Source: JBBSEZ01 sp038239195 (GTDB taxonomy: Bacteria > Planctomycetota > Planctomycetia > Gemmatales > Gemmataceae). From it: 64,000 nucleotides of DNA. Of the stretch, positions 1 through 8,172 are shown in pieces; the stretch's first letter is position 1, and every line of letters begins with the position of its first letter. The DNA lies in assembly GCA_038239195.1 (NCBI GenBank), contig JBBSEZ010000005.1, positions 1 through 64,000 on the forward strand, written 5' to 3'. Both the position numbers and the translations under genes were made by a program. Under the pieces are notes generated by a model. That model was not told the origin of the DNA. It made no database searches and saw only the letters and a list, made by a program, of their open reading frames with translations.

Positions 1-326
1 ACATCACTGTCGACGCAGGGTTGTTGGTTGCTCCAATTTCCCTGCACCCCCCCCCACTCATAATTCCCACCCCATCGGCGCCACACCACACCGCGGTGCC
101 CCGGGGCCCCCCCCCCCTGCCGCTTCGCGGGCCCCGTTCGGCGAGGGGCGCGATCCCCTGGGTCAGGAGCGGAACGGATGGGCCGCCAAGCAGGCTATCC
201 GCCTCGCGTCCGTCGATGGGGCCGGTCTGGCGGCGGGGGACGGGGCGCCGGCTCGTCTCCTTCCCTGGAAACGCGCGAGGCTGCAAGCAGCAGGCCCCGA
301 GGGCGTCGCTTGGGGCCTGCCGCGAA
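1..326. other. Gene-free left edge
   Basis: I see no gene here. The stretch holds long C runs (about 47-55 and 107-117) and open frames that are only a by-product of the high GC content: none has a ribosome-binding site or a recognisable motif. It lies downstream of the 3' end of the ParA-like gene that ends at 327. No convincing terminator hairpin with a T run is visible. Confidence 0.5.
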
Positions 327-1913
327 TCAATTCTCGCCGACGTCCTGGCTCGCCGGCGCCCGCTGGGGGGCCCCGGGGCGGCGCTTGCTTGCCTCGCTGG
401 TCGGCTCGCTCCGGGCGCTGGGCCTCTCCCCGTCTCCCACAGGGCCGGTGTGCGGCGGCGCGGTTGAGGGGGCATTTTTCCGGTCCGTCGAAGTCGTCCC
501 GAACTGGCGCACGAGAACGACCGTCACCGCGGCCACGGCCACGCCGACGAGCAGCGGGAGCACCCAGTCGGGCACGCGCAGAAAGCGCAGGGCCACGCCG
601 GAGACGATGGCCAGTCCGACCCACAAGAGCCCCCAGTGGGGCGCTGGTCCGTCGCCGGGGCGCGCCTGGCTCTTCCGGGCCTCGGGGCGCTCTTTCGCCC
701 GGCTCAGCGGCTTGATGTGGGCCTTGCTCGGCGGCACGGGCGGCCCCGGCGGCAACGCGGGCACTTCCGACGCGGGCGGCAGGGCAGGCACGCGCAGCGC
801 CGCCGACAGGCGCGCGGTTCGCGCCGGCGGTCGATCCGGCGCCGGTCGGCGACGAGGGCGCGGCTCCTCGGGCAGTGCCGGTGTCTTTTCCAGGCGCGCG
901 GGCCCTTCGGCCACCATTCTCGCGACAGCAGGAACGAGGGCCGCGACCGGCGCGGGGCGCTCGGCGGGGAGCTCGATCGGCCGGCGCGCCGGTGCGGCCG
1001 CGGCCAGTCGGAGCGCGGATGGCGCGTCGGCTGGCCCGCCGCTCGGGCGAGCATCGGCGGCCAGTTCCAGCCCCTCGGTCAATTCGCGATAGCGCTGCGA
1101 GGCGGGGGCAGCGCGGTTGGAGTGGCTGACAATCTGCCCGGACAGCAGCGCCTGCTCGACCTCGACGTCGTAGGGGACTGCCTGCGGCAGGATGCGGCTC
1201 CCCAGCCGCCCGCGCAGCTCGCGCTCCCAGCGCCCACCCGGCTCTTCGCCTTCGGGGAGGGTCAGCAGGATGCCGCGGACGTTGGTGCCCGGCCCCGCTC
1301 CGCGCGAGCGCTGCACCAGTTCGAGAAAGGCGGGAAGGGTGCGGTAGGCCATCGCCTCCGCCCGCATCACCACCAGGAGCTCGGTGCAGGTGGCCAGCAG
1401 AGGGCCCGGATTGGCGCCCATGAACGGGGCCGTGTTGACGATCAGCGCTCCGTAGCGCTCCTCCAGGGCGGCGGAGCCCAGCAGCGCGAGCAGGCGGCCC
1501 AGCTCCTCGTCGGAGCAGCCCCCTTCCTCGTAAGGGCTGAGGACGTCCAGGCCCGGCACGACGTCGCACACCAGCACGCCCGGCAGGTCGATGCCTGCCT
1601 GGCGCAACGGCTGGCGGCGTGGGTGTTCCAGCAGGTTGAGCGCCGCGCTGACGCTGCTGAGCGGGTCGGCGTCGAATAGCAGGGCGCGCGCGCCGGTCAG
1701 CGCCGTGGCCGCGGCCAGGTTGATCGACGTCGTCGTCTTGCCCACTCCACCCTTCTGGCTCGAGACCAACAGCTTCCGCACGGGCTTCTCCACGAATCGA
1801 GGGGGGGGCCTGGGCCACCCTCGGCGGCCCGGGCTCGGACGGTTCGGCGTTGCGCGGGCGCGTGCCCTGGAAAGAACGGCACGATCGACGCCTCCTCTGA
1901 GACTGTAGCTCAT
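327..1913 (-). CDS. ParA/MinD-type P-loop ATPase with C-terminal membrane anchor
   Basis: A SIMIBI-class ATPase of the ParA/MinD/CpsD type. The deviant Walker A motif KGGVGKT lies at residues 54-60, preceded by the typical LLVSSQ strand, and a DADP motif follows about 25 residues later. After the ATPase domain (to about residue 290) comes a long Pro/Arg/Ala-rich linker, then two hydrophobic segments at about 424-443 and 447-466, and a polar tail. Family members normally lack membrane helices, so this one is probably tethered to the inner membrane. No ParB or parS-like neighbour is visible. The first 40 residues are Arg/Pro-rich and unlike the family; a GTG at 1793 (giving 488 aa and starting just before the first strand) is an equally good or better start, although neither has a strong ribosome-binding site. 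The cargo or partner is unknown. Confidence 0.8.
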   Translation of the reverse strand: MSYSLRGGVDRAVLSRARARATPNRPSPGRRGWPRPPPRFVEKPVRKLLVSSQKGGVGKTTTSINLAAATALTGARALLFDADPLSSVSAALNLLEHPRRQPLRQAGIDLPGVLVCDVVPGLDVLSPYEEGGCSDEELGRLLALLGSAALEERYGALIVNTAPFMGANPGPLLATCTELLVVMRAEAMAYRTLPAFLELVQRSRGAGPGTNVRGILLTLPEGEEPGGRWERELRGRLGSRILPQAVPYDVEVEQALLSGQIVSHSNRAAPASQRYRELTEGLELAADARPSGGPADAPSALRLAAAAPARRPIELPAERPAPVAALVPAVARMVAEGPARLEKTPALPEEPRPRRRPAPDRPPARTARLSAALRVPALPPASEVPALPPGPPVPPSKAHIKPLSRAKERPEARKSQARPGDGPAPHWGLLWVGLAIVSGVALRFLRVPDWVLPLLVGVAVAAVTVVLVRQFGTTSTDRKNAPSTAPPHTGPVGDGERPSARSEPTSEASKRRPGAPQRAPASQDVGEN

Positions 1914-2006
1914 CCCGCGCGGGAAGGGCGCCGATTCGCTGTCCCAGCCGTTCCGAGCCCTCGCCGATTGACGACTCGTCCGAATTGGCCGGCCTGCCCC
2001 GCCCCC

Positions 2007-4139
2007 TCAGGCGCCCTCTTCCCAGACCGTGTGGTAGGCGCCGATCGCCTCGAAATGCTCGAAGAGGCGCTGGTAGAACGGCAAGACGGAAAGCGTGGCG
2101 CTGTCGCCGACGACGATCAGCTTGCGCCGCGCCCGCGTGAGGGCGACGTTGGTCCGCCGCACGTCGGCCAGGAAGCCGATCTCTCCCTCGGCGTTGCTGC
2201 GCACCAGCGAGAAGACGACCGCCTCCTTTTCGCGACCCTGGAAGCCATCGACGCTATCGACCTCGAGCCCCGGCACGTCGAGTTGCTCTCGCAGATGGCG
2301 CACCTGGGCGGAGTAAGGAGCGATGACGGCGACGTCCTCCGGCCGAACGCCCGCCTCGAGCAGCGCGCGCACCTGGCGCACCGCGAGGGCCCCCTCTTGC
2401 GGGTTGAGCCGGCTCTCGCCGTCGGGCTCCATCTCCTCCTCGTAGCTCGCCCCTGCCGTGTCGATGAAGTGGACGGGGGACTCGGTCAGGGCCGTCCGGC
2501 TCACGCCTGGCAGGTCGCAGAGCAGATGGGCTCGCACGCTCTCGTCGGCCCGCAGCGCGCCCTCGTAGAACTCGCGCGACGAGAAGGCCATGATCTGCTC
2601 GTGCATCCGATACTGAACGTCGAGCCGCCGCGTGACGCGCTCGCCGAAGAGGCCGACGAGGCGCTCGAGCAGGCTGACGCCGAAGCCGCGCCGGACCGCC
2701 TCGGGCGAGAGCACCGTGGGCGGGAGCTGGCAGTGATCGCCCGCCAACACCACGCGGCGCACGCGCTGGAGCGGGACCCAGCAGCCGGGCTCGGTGGTCT
2801 GGCACGCCTCGTCGAGGACGAGCAGGTCGAACGTCCGGGCCCCGATGACTTCGCTGTCGAGCCCCGTCGTGGTGGAGCAGAGCACAGAGGCGCCGTTGAG
2901 GATGCGCTCGATGGCCTGGGACTCCAGGCGGCGGGAGCCCGCGAGCAAGGCGCGGGCCTCCTGGCGCATTTCCTGGCGCGACCCGGGCTCGGGCTTGCCG
3001 CGCGTCCACTTCTTCGCCTGACGGAACAGGCCGAACGCATCCTTGGCCAGCTTGCGGGCCTGGCGGGCGTCGGCGTGGCCTTCCACCATCAGGTCGAGCG
3101 TGTGCTCGCGCATCTGCGGCAGAACGCGGGCGGGATGGCCGAGGCGGACGGCTCGCTCGCCGTGGGCGAGGAGCCGTTCGAGGACGTTATCGACGGCGAG
3201 GTTGCTGGGCGCGCAGACGAGCACCTTCTCGCCGAGGCGCACGGCGCGGCGCACGATCTCGACGACGGTGGTGGTCTTCCCCGTCCCCGGTGGGCCGTGG
3301 ACGATGGCGAGGTCGGTGGCGGAGAGGGCGAAGCGCACCGCCTCCTGCTGCGCTTCGTTGAGCGCCGGCGAGAGCGGCTCGCCCTCGGATGGGATGACGA
3401 ACGCGGGCTGCACTCCGCCGAGCAGCACCTCGCGCAGCTCGGCGAGTCGGTCCTTTTCCGCACAGCGGGCGCGTTCGAGGGCCTGGCGCTGGCGCAGGCG
3501 CGCCGCCTCGTCGGGGGCGAGGTCGAGCCGATAGAGCGCGCCGGTCTCTTCCTCGTCGGGCGGCTCGTTGAAGGCGACGCGGAGGAGGCGCTCCTCGCGC
3601 TCACACACGACCCCGCGCTGGCCGGCGTCGCGCGTCTTGCCTTGCAGGGAGAGGACGACGGGCGCGCCGGTGTGGAGGCGCGTCCAGGGCAAGGGGGCCT
3701 GCTTGCGCTTGGCGAGCGCCAGCAGGAAGCGCCCGCCGAGGCCGGCGTGGGCGTCCTGCACGACGAGGTCGATGAGGCTGTGGCCAGCGGCCTCGGCCTC
3801 GTGCGGCGCGAGGCGCTGCATCTGTTCGCGTACCCGTCGCGCCTCGGCCTCCGAATCCAGTTCGAGCAAGTCGGCGAGGCGCGCGAAGTGGTTGTCGGGC
3901 GCGCCCGCGGCCGCGCCGCTGGACCAGGCGCGCAGCGGGCGCTCGTGCAGGCTGGCGCCGTCGAGGGCAGACACGAGGCGGGAGAGGCGACTGTCGGGCA
4001 CCTCGATGGTGGCGGTGCGTCCCTGGAGGTCGATGCGGCCGACCTGCGCGCGGTCGAGCCCGCCCTGCTCGCAGAGGAAGCGCAGGACGTCGCCCTTGGC
4101 GGTGCGCGACGACAGAGGTTCGAGGTGGAGCAGGGCCAT
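2007..4139 (-). CDS. SF1 helicase of the Upf1/IGHMBP2 type
   Basis: A 710-aa superfamily 1B nucleic-acid helicase. Visible motifs in order: Walker A GPPGTGKTT at about residue 281, Walker B/motif II DEACQTTEP at about 438, motif III GDHCQLPP shortly after, motif V VDGFQGREKEAV and motif VI NVALTRARRK near 665. The N-terminal 200 residues form the small beta-rich domain usual before the Upf1-like core. Bacterial members of this AAA_11/AAA_12 family are thought to work on DNA or RNA in repair and RNA metabolism; the substrate cannot be told from sequence. It stands alone: the next gene on the same strand starts more than 90 bp downstream and the upstream side is a repeat cluster. Confidence 0.92.
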   Translation of the reverse strand: MALLHLEPLSSRTAKGDVLRFLCEQGGLDRAQVGRIDLQGRTATIEVPDSRLSRLVSALDGASLHERPLRAWSSGAAAGAPDNHFARLADLLELDSEAEARRVREQMQRLAPHEAEAAGHSLIDLVVQDAHAGLGGRFLLALAKRKQAPLPWTRLHTGAPVVLSLQGKTRDAGQRGVVCEREERLLRVAFNEPPDEEETGALYRLDLAPDEAARLRQRQALERARCAEKDRLAELREVLLGGVQPAFVIPSEGEPLSPALNEAQQEAVRFALSATDLAIVHGPPGTGKTTTVVEIVRRAVRLGEKVLVCAPSNLAVDNVLERLLAHGERAVRLGHPARVLPQMREHTLDLMVEGHADARQARKLAKDAFGLFRQAKKWTRGKPEPGSRQEMRQEARALLAGSRRLESQAIERILNGASVLCSTTTGLDSEVIGARTFDLLVLDEACQTTEPGCWVPLQRVRRVVLAGDHCQLPPTVLSPEAVRRGFGVSLLERLVGLFGERVTRRLDVQYRMHEQIMAFSSREFYEGALRADESVRAHLLCDLPGVSRTALTESPVHFIDTAGASYEEEMEPDGESRLNPQEGALAVRQVRALLEAGVRPEDVAVIAPYSAQVRHLREQLDVPGLEVDSVDGFQGREKEAVVFSLVRSNAEGEIGFLADVRRTNVALTRARRKLIVVGDSATLSVLPFYQRLFEHFEAIGAYHTVWEEGA

Positions 4140-4149
4140 GCAGGCTTTG

Positions 4150-4285
4150 GAAGGCGAGGGGAAGGTGGAACGTTCCCTTGGTAGGACGGCTCTCGAGCCG
4201 TCCGCTTGGTAGGACGGCTCTCCTGAGCCGTCCGGAAGGCTCGGGAGAGCCCTCCAACAGGGAGGGTTTTCCTGCCGCGAGCCCC
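4150..4285. repeat. Dispersed palindromic element, family A, copy 1 (multi-core)
   Basis: Three palindromic cores lie in a row: 4181-4203 (GGACGGCTC TC GAGCCGTCC type), 4209-4233 (same core with a central CCT) and 4234-4255 (a decayed inverted core). The right flank reads TTTTCCTGCCGCGAG, matching the right end of the copy at 41551-41633, and the left flank AAGGCGAGGGG resembles that copy's left end. It sits between the helicase start and the next gene and has no T run, so I read it as a mobile-type repeat and not as a terminator. Confidence 0.75.
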
Positions 4286-4319
4286 AGGAGTGGCGCCGCT
4301 CCCCGTCGATCCGCGACGA

Positions 4320-4784
4320 TCATCTGCTCAACTCCCGCTCCAGCTCGATCTCGGCGTCCAGCCGATAGAACTCGCCCTGCAAGTGGTCAACTGCCGATAG
4401 CCGCCCGGCGTCGTATTGCTCCTTGAGCAATTTCGCGGTCTCCGTCGCTCGTCTCACCTCCGCCCGGCGGGCCGCGATGCGGGCAGCCTTGTTCCGCGCG
4501 AGCTCCAGGTCCGCCTTGAGCAAGCGGCGCGAAGCGTCGTGCAGCGAACTCAATAAGCCTCGGCCCGCCATATACTCCCGGTTTCGGGCCTCGAACTCCT
4601 TTTCGGCGATCTTCAACCGCTCTTGGAGCAGGCGAAGCAATTTGCCCTTCGCCGGCGCGACGGGCAGGCGTTCTGCCGGCAGGGGCGCAGCGGCCTCACT
4701 GCAAGCCAGCATCCCCAGGCTGGCGCCAAGCACGCTTAGCGCGACAAGGGCCACCTTCAGTTTGGTCGCAAACATGGCTTGCAA
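4320..4784 (-). CDS. Secreted alpha-helical protein resembling a TolC-like hairpin fragment
   Basis: A 154-aa protein with a hydrophobic N-terminal signal (residues about 8-27) ending at a Cys in LACS, so possibly a lipoprotein although the lipobox is weak. The remainder is one long charged helical region (residues 45-154) rich in Glu, Lys, Arg and Leu, with segments such as KEQYDAGR and EFYRLDAEIELER. From memory this pattern recurs in many planctomycete secreted proteins described as TolC-like; it corresponds to one helical hairpin of an outer-membrane efflux protein, far shorter than a real TolC. ATG at 4784 or 4775 are both possible. No efflux pump lies next to it. Function unknown. Confidence 0.7.
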   Translation of the reverse strand: MQAMFATKLKVALVALSVLGASLGMLACSEAAAPLPAERLPVAPAKGKLLRLLQERLKIAEKEFEARNREYMAGRGLLSSLHDASRRLLKADLELARNKAARIAARRAEVRRATETAKLLKEQYDAGRLSAVDHLQGEFYRLDAEIELERELSR

Positions 4785-4849
4785 ACCCTCCTTTGGTCAA
4801 GGTTGCAACAGAGGGCCCCAGCCCTTCCGTGTGTGGCGCGAAGTCACGC

Positions 4850-5281
4850 TCACTTGATCGGCGAGTAATCGGTCGGCTTGAGGAAGACCGACTCGTAGCG
4901 CGAGACGAGCGCGCCGTCGCGCTCCGACTCGTCCTTGGCCTTGATCCAGGCGGGGTCTTCGCGGAACGCCTTCCAGCTCGCGTCGGCCGCCGCCTTGCTC
5001 GGGTAGGCGAGGACGTACACCAGGTTCTTCTCGGCCTCCTTGGCGTCGGTGGGCACCCAGAAGCCGACGATCGTCATGCCGTGCTTCTCGAACAGCTTGC
5101 AGGTGTGGTCGCGGAAGCGCGCGTGCAGGGCGGTCATCTTGCCCGGCGCCGCGTGGTAGGTCCGCATCTCGAAGACGCGATCCATCTTCTTCTTGCCTCC
5201 GGGAGCGATCTTGTCGCCGGGCGCGGCATGGGCCGTCAGCGCCAGCGCGCCCAGGACGAGGGCGGTCAGGGACGTTCTCAT
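4850..5281 (-). CDS. Secreted NIPSNAP-family protein
   Basis: A 143-aa protein with a signal peptide (residues 1-19, cleavage after AHA) followed by one NIPSNAP domain, a small ferredoxin-like alpha/beta barrel fold. The family hallmark is visible: FEMRTYHAAPGKM at the start of the domain, and FWVPTDAKEAEKNLVYVLAYPS in the middle (given here in two parts: FWVPTDAKEA and NLVYVLAYPS). Family members bind small ligands or have no assigned activity. It follows the PQQ-propeller gene by 16 bp on the same strand, with GGAG before its ATG, so the two are probably co-transcribed and both exported. Confidence 0.88.
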   Translation of the reverse strand: MRTSLTALVLGALALTAHAAPGDKIAPGGKKKMDRVFEMRTYHAAPGKMTALHARFRDHTCKLFEKHGMTIVGFWVPTDAKEAEKNLVYVLAYPSKAAADASWKAFREDPAWIKAKDESERDGALVSRYESVFLKPTDYSPIK

Positions 5282-5297
5282 TCGCGATCTCCTTGGT

Positions 5298-6551
5298 TCA
5301 CTTTGCCTTGCCGATGCAGAACAGGTGCTTGCTCCCGCGCACGTACAGCCGCCCGTCGGCGACCGCCGGCGACGAGAACACGCTCTCGCCCACGGCGTTC
5401 CTGGCCAGCAACTCGAACGTCGGCGAGGCGGCGAACACGAAAACGTTCCCGCGCACGTCGAAGGCGTAGACCTTGCCGTCGATCAGTACGGGCGAGGCCG
5501 AAACCTTGCCGACGTTGCGATCGAGCCTCTCTCGCCACACCTCGGCACCCGTCTTCGCGACGTAGCAGGCGGCGAGCCCGTCGTCGTTGACCACGTACAG
5601 ATGGCCTTTGTGCGCCAGCGGGGTAGGCACGTAGGGCGTGTTCTTGTTCTTCTCCCAGGCGAGGTGGGTTCGGGTGACGTCGCCCTTGCCGCCGAGCTTG
5701 ACGGCGATCATCTCCCGATCGCCGCGCCCGTCGCCGGCCGTCGCGAAGACCAGCCCGTCGGCGGCGATGGGGGAGGCGACCGTGCGCAGCGCCATGCCGG
5801 GGAAGCTCCACGTGTAGCTCCACGCCTCTTTGCCGCTGCGCGGGTCATAGCCGGCGATCCCCGCCGTGCTGGCCACGATGAGTTGGGCCTGCCCGCGCCC
5901 GGCCGGATGCACGAACGGGGTCGAGTAACAGGCGCGGAACGCCTTGCGCTCGACGCGCCAGGCGCGCTTGCCCGTTTTGGCGTCGAAGGCCAATAGGACG
6001 GCGCTGCCGTCCTGGTCGTTGTTGACGATGACCTTGCCGTCGTGGACGATGGGCGAGAAGCCGGGCCCGTGCTGGCTCTTGAAGGCGCCCAGCTTCTCCT
6101 TCCACGCGAGCTTGCCTTTGAAGTCGTAGGCGAACAGCGCGACGCCCTTGCCGTCCCAGAAGACGCTGTAGACGCGCTCGCCGTCGCTGGCCGGGGTGGA
6201 CGAGGCCATCGTGTTCTGGTCGTGCGTTCTCCCCACGCCGCCGGGGGCCGACTTCTTCCACAAGACCTTGCCGCCGGTGTCGAGGCAGATCAGCATGCGC
6301 TCGGTCGCGGTGGCGGATTGCAGGAAAATGTGGTCCTTGACGATCGTCGGACAGGAGTGGCCGACGCCGGGCAGGGGGGCCTTCCAGAGGACGTTGCTGG
6401 CCGTCCACTCGACGGGGACGTCCTTGTCGGGGGCGGTGCCGTTGCCGTTGGGGCCGCGGAAGCGCGGCCAGTCGGCAGCGCCGGCGACGCCGACGAAAAG
6501 AAGGCCCGCCAGGGCCAGGGGGCGCGCGAGATGGTGGGGCAGCAGATGCAT
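5298..6551 (-). CDS. Secreted PQQ-type beta-propeller (BamB-like)
   Basis: A 417-aa exported protein built of PQQ-like beta-propeller repeats. After a signal peptide (cleavage near AGAAD) it begins WPRFRGPNGNG, the signature start of the large planctomycete family of PQQ-binding-like secreted proteins, followed by repeated strands of the type GKVYAFDVRGN, GHLYVVNDDGL and GRLYVRGSKH. The open frame continues 96 nt upstream, but ATG at 6551 is chosen because it starts the signal peptide directly and is preceded by GGGAGAC at a good distance. No enzyme activity can be inferred; quinoprotein active-site residues are not evident. Probably the first gene of an operon with the NIPSNAP gene. A paralogue lies at 37399-38697. 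Confidence 0.88.
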   Translation of the reverse strand: MHLLPHHLARPLALAGLLFVGVAGAADWPRFRGPNGNGTAPDKDVPVEWTASNVLWKAPLPGVGHSCPTIVKDHIFLQSATATERMLICLDTGGKVLWKKSAPGGVGRTHDQNTMASSTPASDGERVYSVFWDGKGVALFAYDFKGKLAWKEKLGAFKSQHGPGFSPIVHDGKVIVNNDQDGSAVLLAFDAKTGKRAWRVERKAFRACYSTPFVHPAGRGQAQLIVASTAGIAGYDPRSGKEAWSYTWSFPGMALRTVASPIAADGLVFATAGDGRGDREMIAVKLGGKGDVTRTHLAWEKNKNTPYVPTPLAHKGHLYVVNDDGLAACYVAKTGAEVWRERLDRNVGKVSASPVLIDGKVYAFDVRGNVFVFAASPTFELLARNAVGESVFSSPAVADGRLYVRGSKHLFCIGKAK

Positions 6552-6644
6552 GATGGTGACGTCTCCCGTGCTCGGCCGGGGTGAGAGGGCACACTGAGGC
6601 CGCAGGGAGTCACTATACCGCGCTGGGGGAGAGGAGGGCAGGGG

Positions 6645-6703
6645 CACGAAACGACAAGCAAGAGAGGAGAGAAAGGGCGCCCTCGCTTGCTTGTCGTTTC
6701 GCG
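6645..6703. repeat. Palindromic hairpin, family B, copy 1
   Basis: The left arm (about 6647-6664, CGAAACGACAAGCAAG) and right arm (about 6684-6701, CTTGCTTGTCGTTTCG) are reverse complements over 16 bp, with a loop of about 20 nt. The same motif with a G for A change (CGAAACGGCAAGC) forms the hairpin at 19199-19262. There is no T run; the hairpin sits between the HAD gene and the PQQ-propeller gene, both on the minus strand. Confidence 0.7.
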
Positions 6704-6711
6704 CCTCGGCG

Positions 6712-7389
6712 CTACGCCCTCAATCCGGCGAGCAAACGCGCCGGGTTGCCCAGATCGTCCAGCAACAGGTCCGGCTCGCACGCCGCCAGCTCCGCGCGGC
6801 TGTGCCAACCCGTCGTCACCGCCACCGCTCGGGCGCCGATGGCGCGGGCGCAGCGGACGTCGAGCGGGGTGTCGCCGATCACCCACACCTTCTCCGCGAC
6901 GACCGCGCCGTTGAGGTGGCGGTGCGCCTCGACGAGGGCCTCGCGCGCCACGTCGTCGCGGTCGTGGTGCAAGTCGCCGAAGCCGCCGAAGGCGAAGTGC
7001 TCGAACAGCCCGAAGTGCCCCAGCTTGAGGCTCGCCCCGGCACGGACATTGCCCGTGAGCAGTCCGACCACGACGTCCTTTCGCCCGCGCAGCAACTCCA
7101 GCAACTCGGCGATGCCGGGGAGGACGCGCCCCATCCCCGTCGCCAGGCAGCGCGGCAGGTGCCGCAGGTAGGCCACGAGCAGCCGGCGGCGCACCTCGGC
7201 AGTGTCGTCCATGCCGTGATACAGCAGCAGGTCGGTGACGATGGCGACGTCGGTGCGGCCGCTGAGTTGGAGCGCCTCGATGGGCCGGTCGATGCCGAAG
7301 TCCTCGGCCAGTGCCGCCTCCAGCGCCGCCTTGCCGGCCCCGCCGCTGGAGATCAACGTCCCGTCTATGTCGAACAGGCAAACGTGCAT
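6712..7389 (-). CDS. HAD-superfamily phosphatase, phosphoglycolate-phosphatase type
   Basis: A 225-aa haloacid-dehalogenase-like hydrolase. Motif I FDIDGTL (nucleophile Asp7, acid Asp9) is at the N-terminus, a helical cap of subclass I follows, motif II is LLTGN (about residue 105) and motif III VIGDTPLDV (about 175) supplies the Mg2+-binding acids. The closest functional group is Gph-type phosphatases that hydrolyse small phosphomonoesters, but the substrate is not determined by these motifs. It follows the DJ-1-like gene by 22 bp with an AGGAGC ribosome site, so the two form a transcription unit. Confidence 0.9.
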   Translation of the reverse strand: MHVCLFDIDGTLISSGGAGKAALEAALAEDFGIDRPIEALQLSGRTDVAIVTDLLLYHGMDDTAEVRRRLLVAYLRHLPRCLATGMGRVLPGIAELLELLRGRKDVVVGLLTGNVRAGASLKLGHFGLFEHFAFGGFGDLHHDRDDVAREALVEAHRHLNGAVVAEKVWVIGDTPLDVRCARAIGARAVAVTTGWHSRAELAACEPDLLLDDLGNPARLLAGLRA

Positions 7390-7411
7390 CGGCGCTCCTG
7401 TGAGGGCTCGC

Positions 7412-7993
7412 TCAGGGCTGAATCCGCGTTCCGAGCACTTCGAGGAAGCGGGCCAGCCAGGCCGGGTGCGCCGGCCAGGCCGGCGCCGTCACCAGGTTGC
7501 CGTCCACGTGCGCCCGATCGACGGCGACGTCCTTGAAAGTGCCGCCCGAGGCCGTCACCTCCGGCCCGACGGCGGGGTAGGCCGAGCAGGCGCGCCCTTT
7601 GAGCACGCCGGCGGCGCTGAGCAGTTGAGCGCCGTGACAGATCGCCGCGATCGGCTTTCCCGCCTGGGCGAAGTGACGCACGATGCCGATGACTTGTTCG
7701 TTGAGGCGCAGGTATTCCGGGGCGCGCCCGCCGGGGAGGACGAGGGCGTCGTAGTCGCTCGCCTTGACCTCGGCGAACGTCGCGTTGAGCGCGAAATTGT
7801 GGCCGGGCTTCTCGCTGTAGGTCTGATCGCCCTCGAAGTCGTGGATGGCGGTGCGCACCTTGTCGCCCGCCTTCTTGCCGGGGCAGACCGCGTGGACGGT
7901 GTGGCCGACCATCTGGAGGGCCTGGAAGGGGACCATCACCTCGTAGTCCTCGACGTAATCGCCGACCAGCATCAGGACCTTCTTGGCGGCCAT
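7412..7993 (-). CDS. DJ-1/PfpI-family protein
   Basis: A 193-aa class I glutamine-amidotransferase-like protein of the DJ-1/PfpI family. The nucleophile elbow is AAICHGAQ with Cys119 followed by His120, and the upstream ALVLPGGRAPEYLR carries the family's conserved loop. Family members act as intracellular deglycase/chaperone-like proteins, proteases or sugar-related hydrolases; which applies here is unknown. The length fits the PfpI group. The start is supported by GAGGA about 8 nt upstream. First gene of the unit with the HAD phosphatase. Confidence 0.9.
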   Translation of the reverse strand: MAAKKVLMLVGDYVEDYEVMVPFQALQMVGHTVHAVCPGKKAGDKVRTAIHDFEGDQTYSEKPGHNFALNATFAEVKASDYDALVLPGGRAPEYLRLNEQVIGIVRHFAQAGKPIAAICHGAQLLSAAGVLKGRACSAYPAVGPEVTASGGTFKDVAVDRAHVDGNLVTAPAWPAHPAWLARFLEVLGTRIQP

Positions 7994-8172
7994 GTTCTTC
8001 CTCGGGGGGGCTTGCAGGCGGGAGGGCGGGGGGGCACGGTTCGTTGTATAGGCTCGCGCCGAGACGTCCGGCCGAGAAGGACCTGGCGTTGGCCCGGCAA
8101 GCGGAGGGCGTGGAGAGGGCCCTCCTGGAAGGTCGTCTCCACGCCCGTTGCGGAAGGGAACGGTCCGGCTCG

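Noticed and set aside
1968..4184. 738-aa open frame antisense to the SF1 helicase
   Set aside because: High GC removes stop codons on the opposite strand. The antisense product shows no motif and no ribosome site, whereas the minus-strand frame has every helicase motif in order.
4150..4285. Family A palindromes as terminators
   Set aside because: They lack T runs, occur in several cores in a row and once directly before a start codon (41551-41633), and share outer inverted ends, which fits a mobile repeat better.
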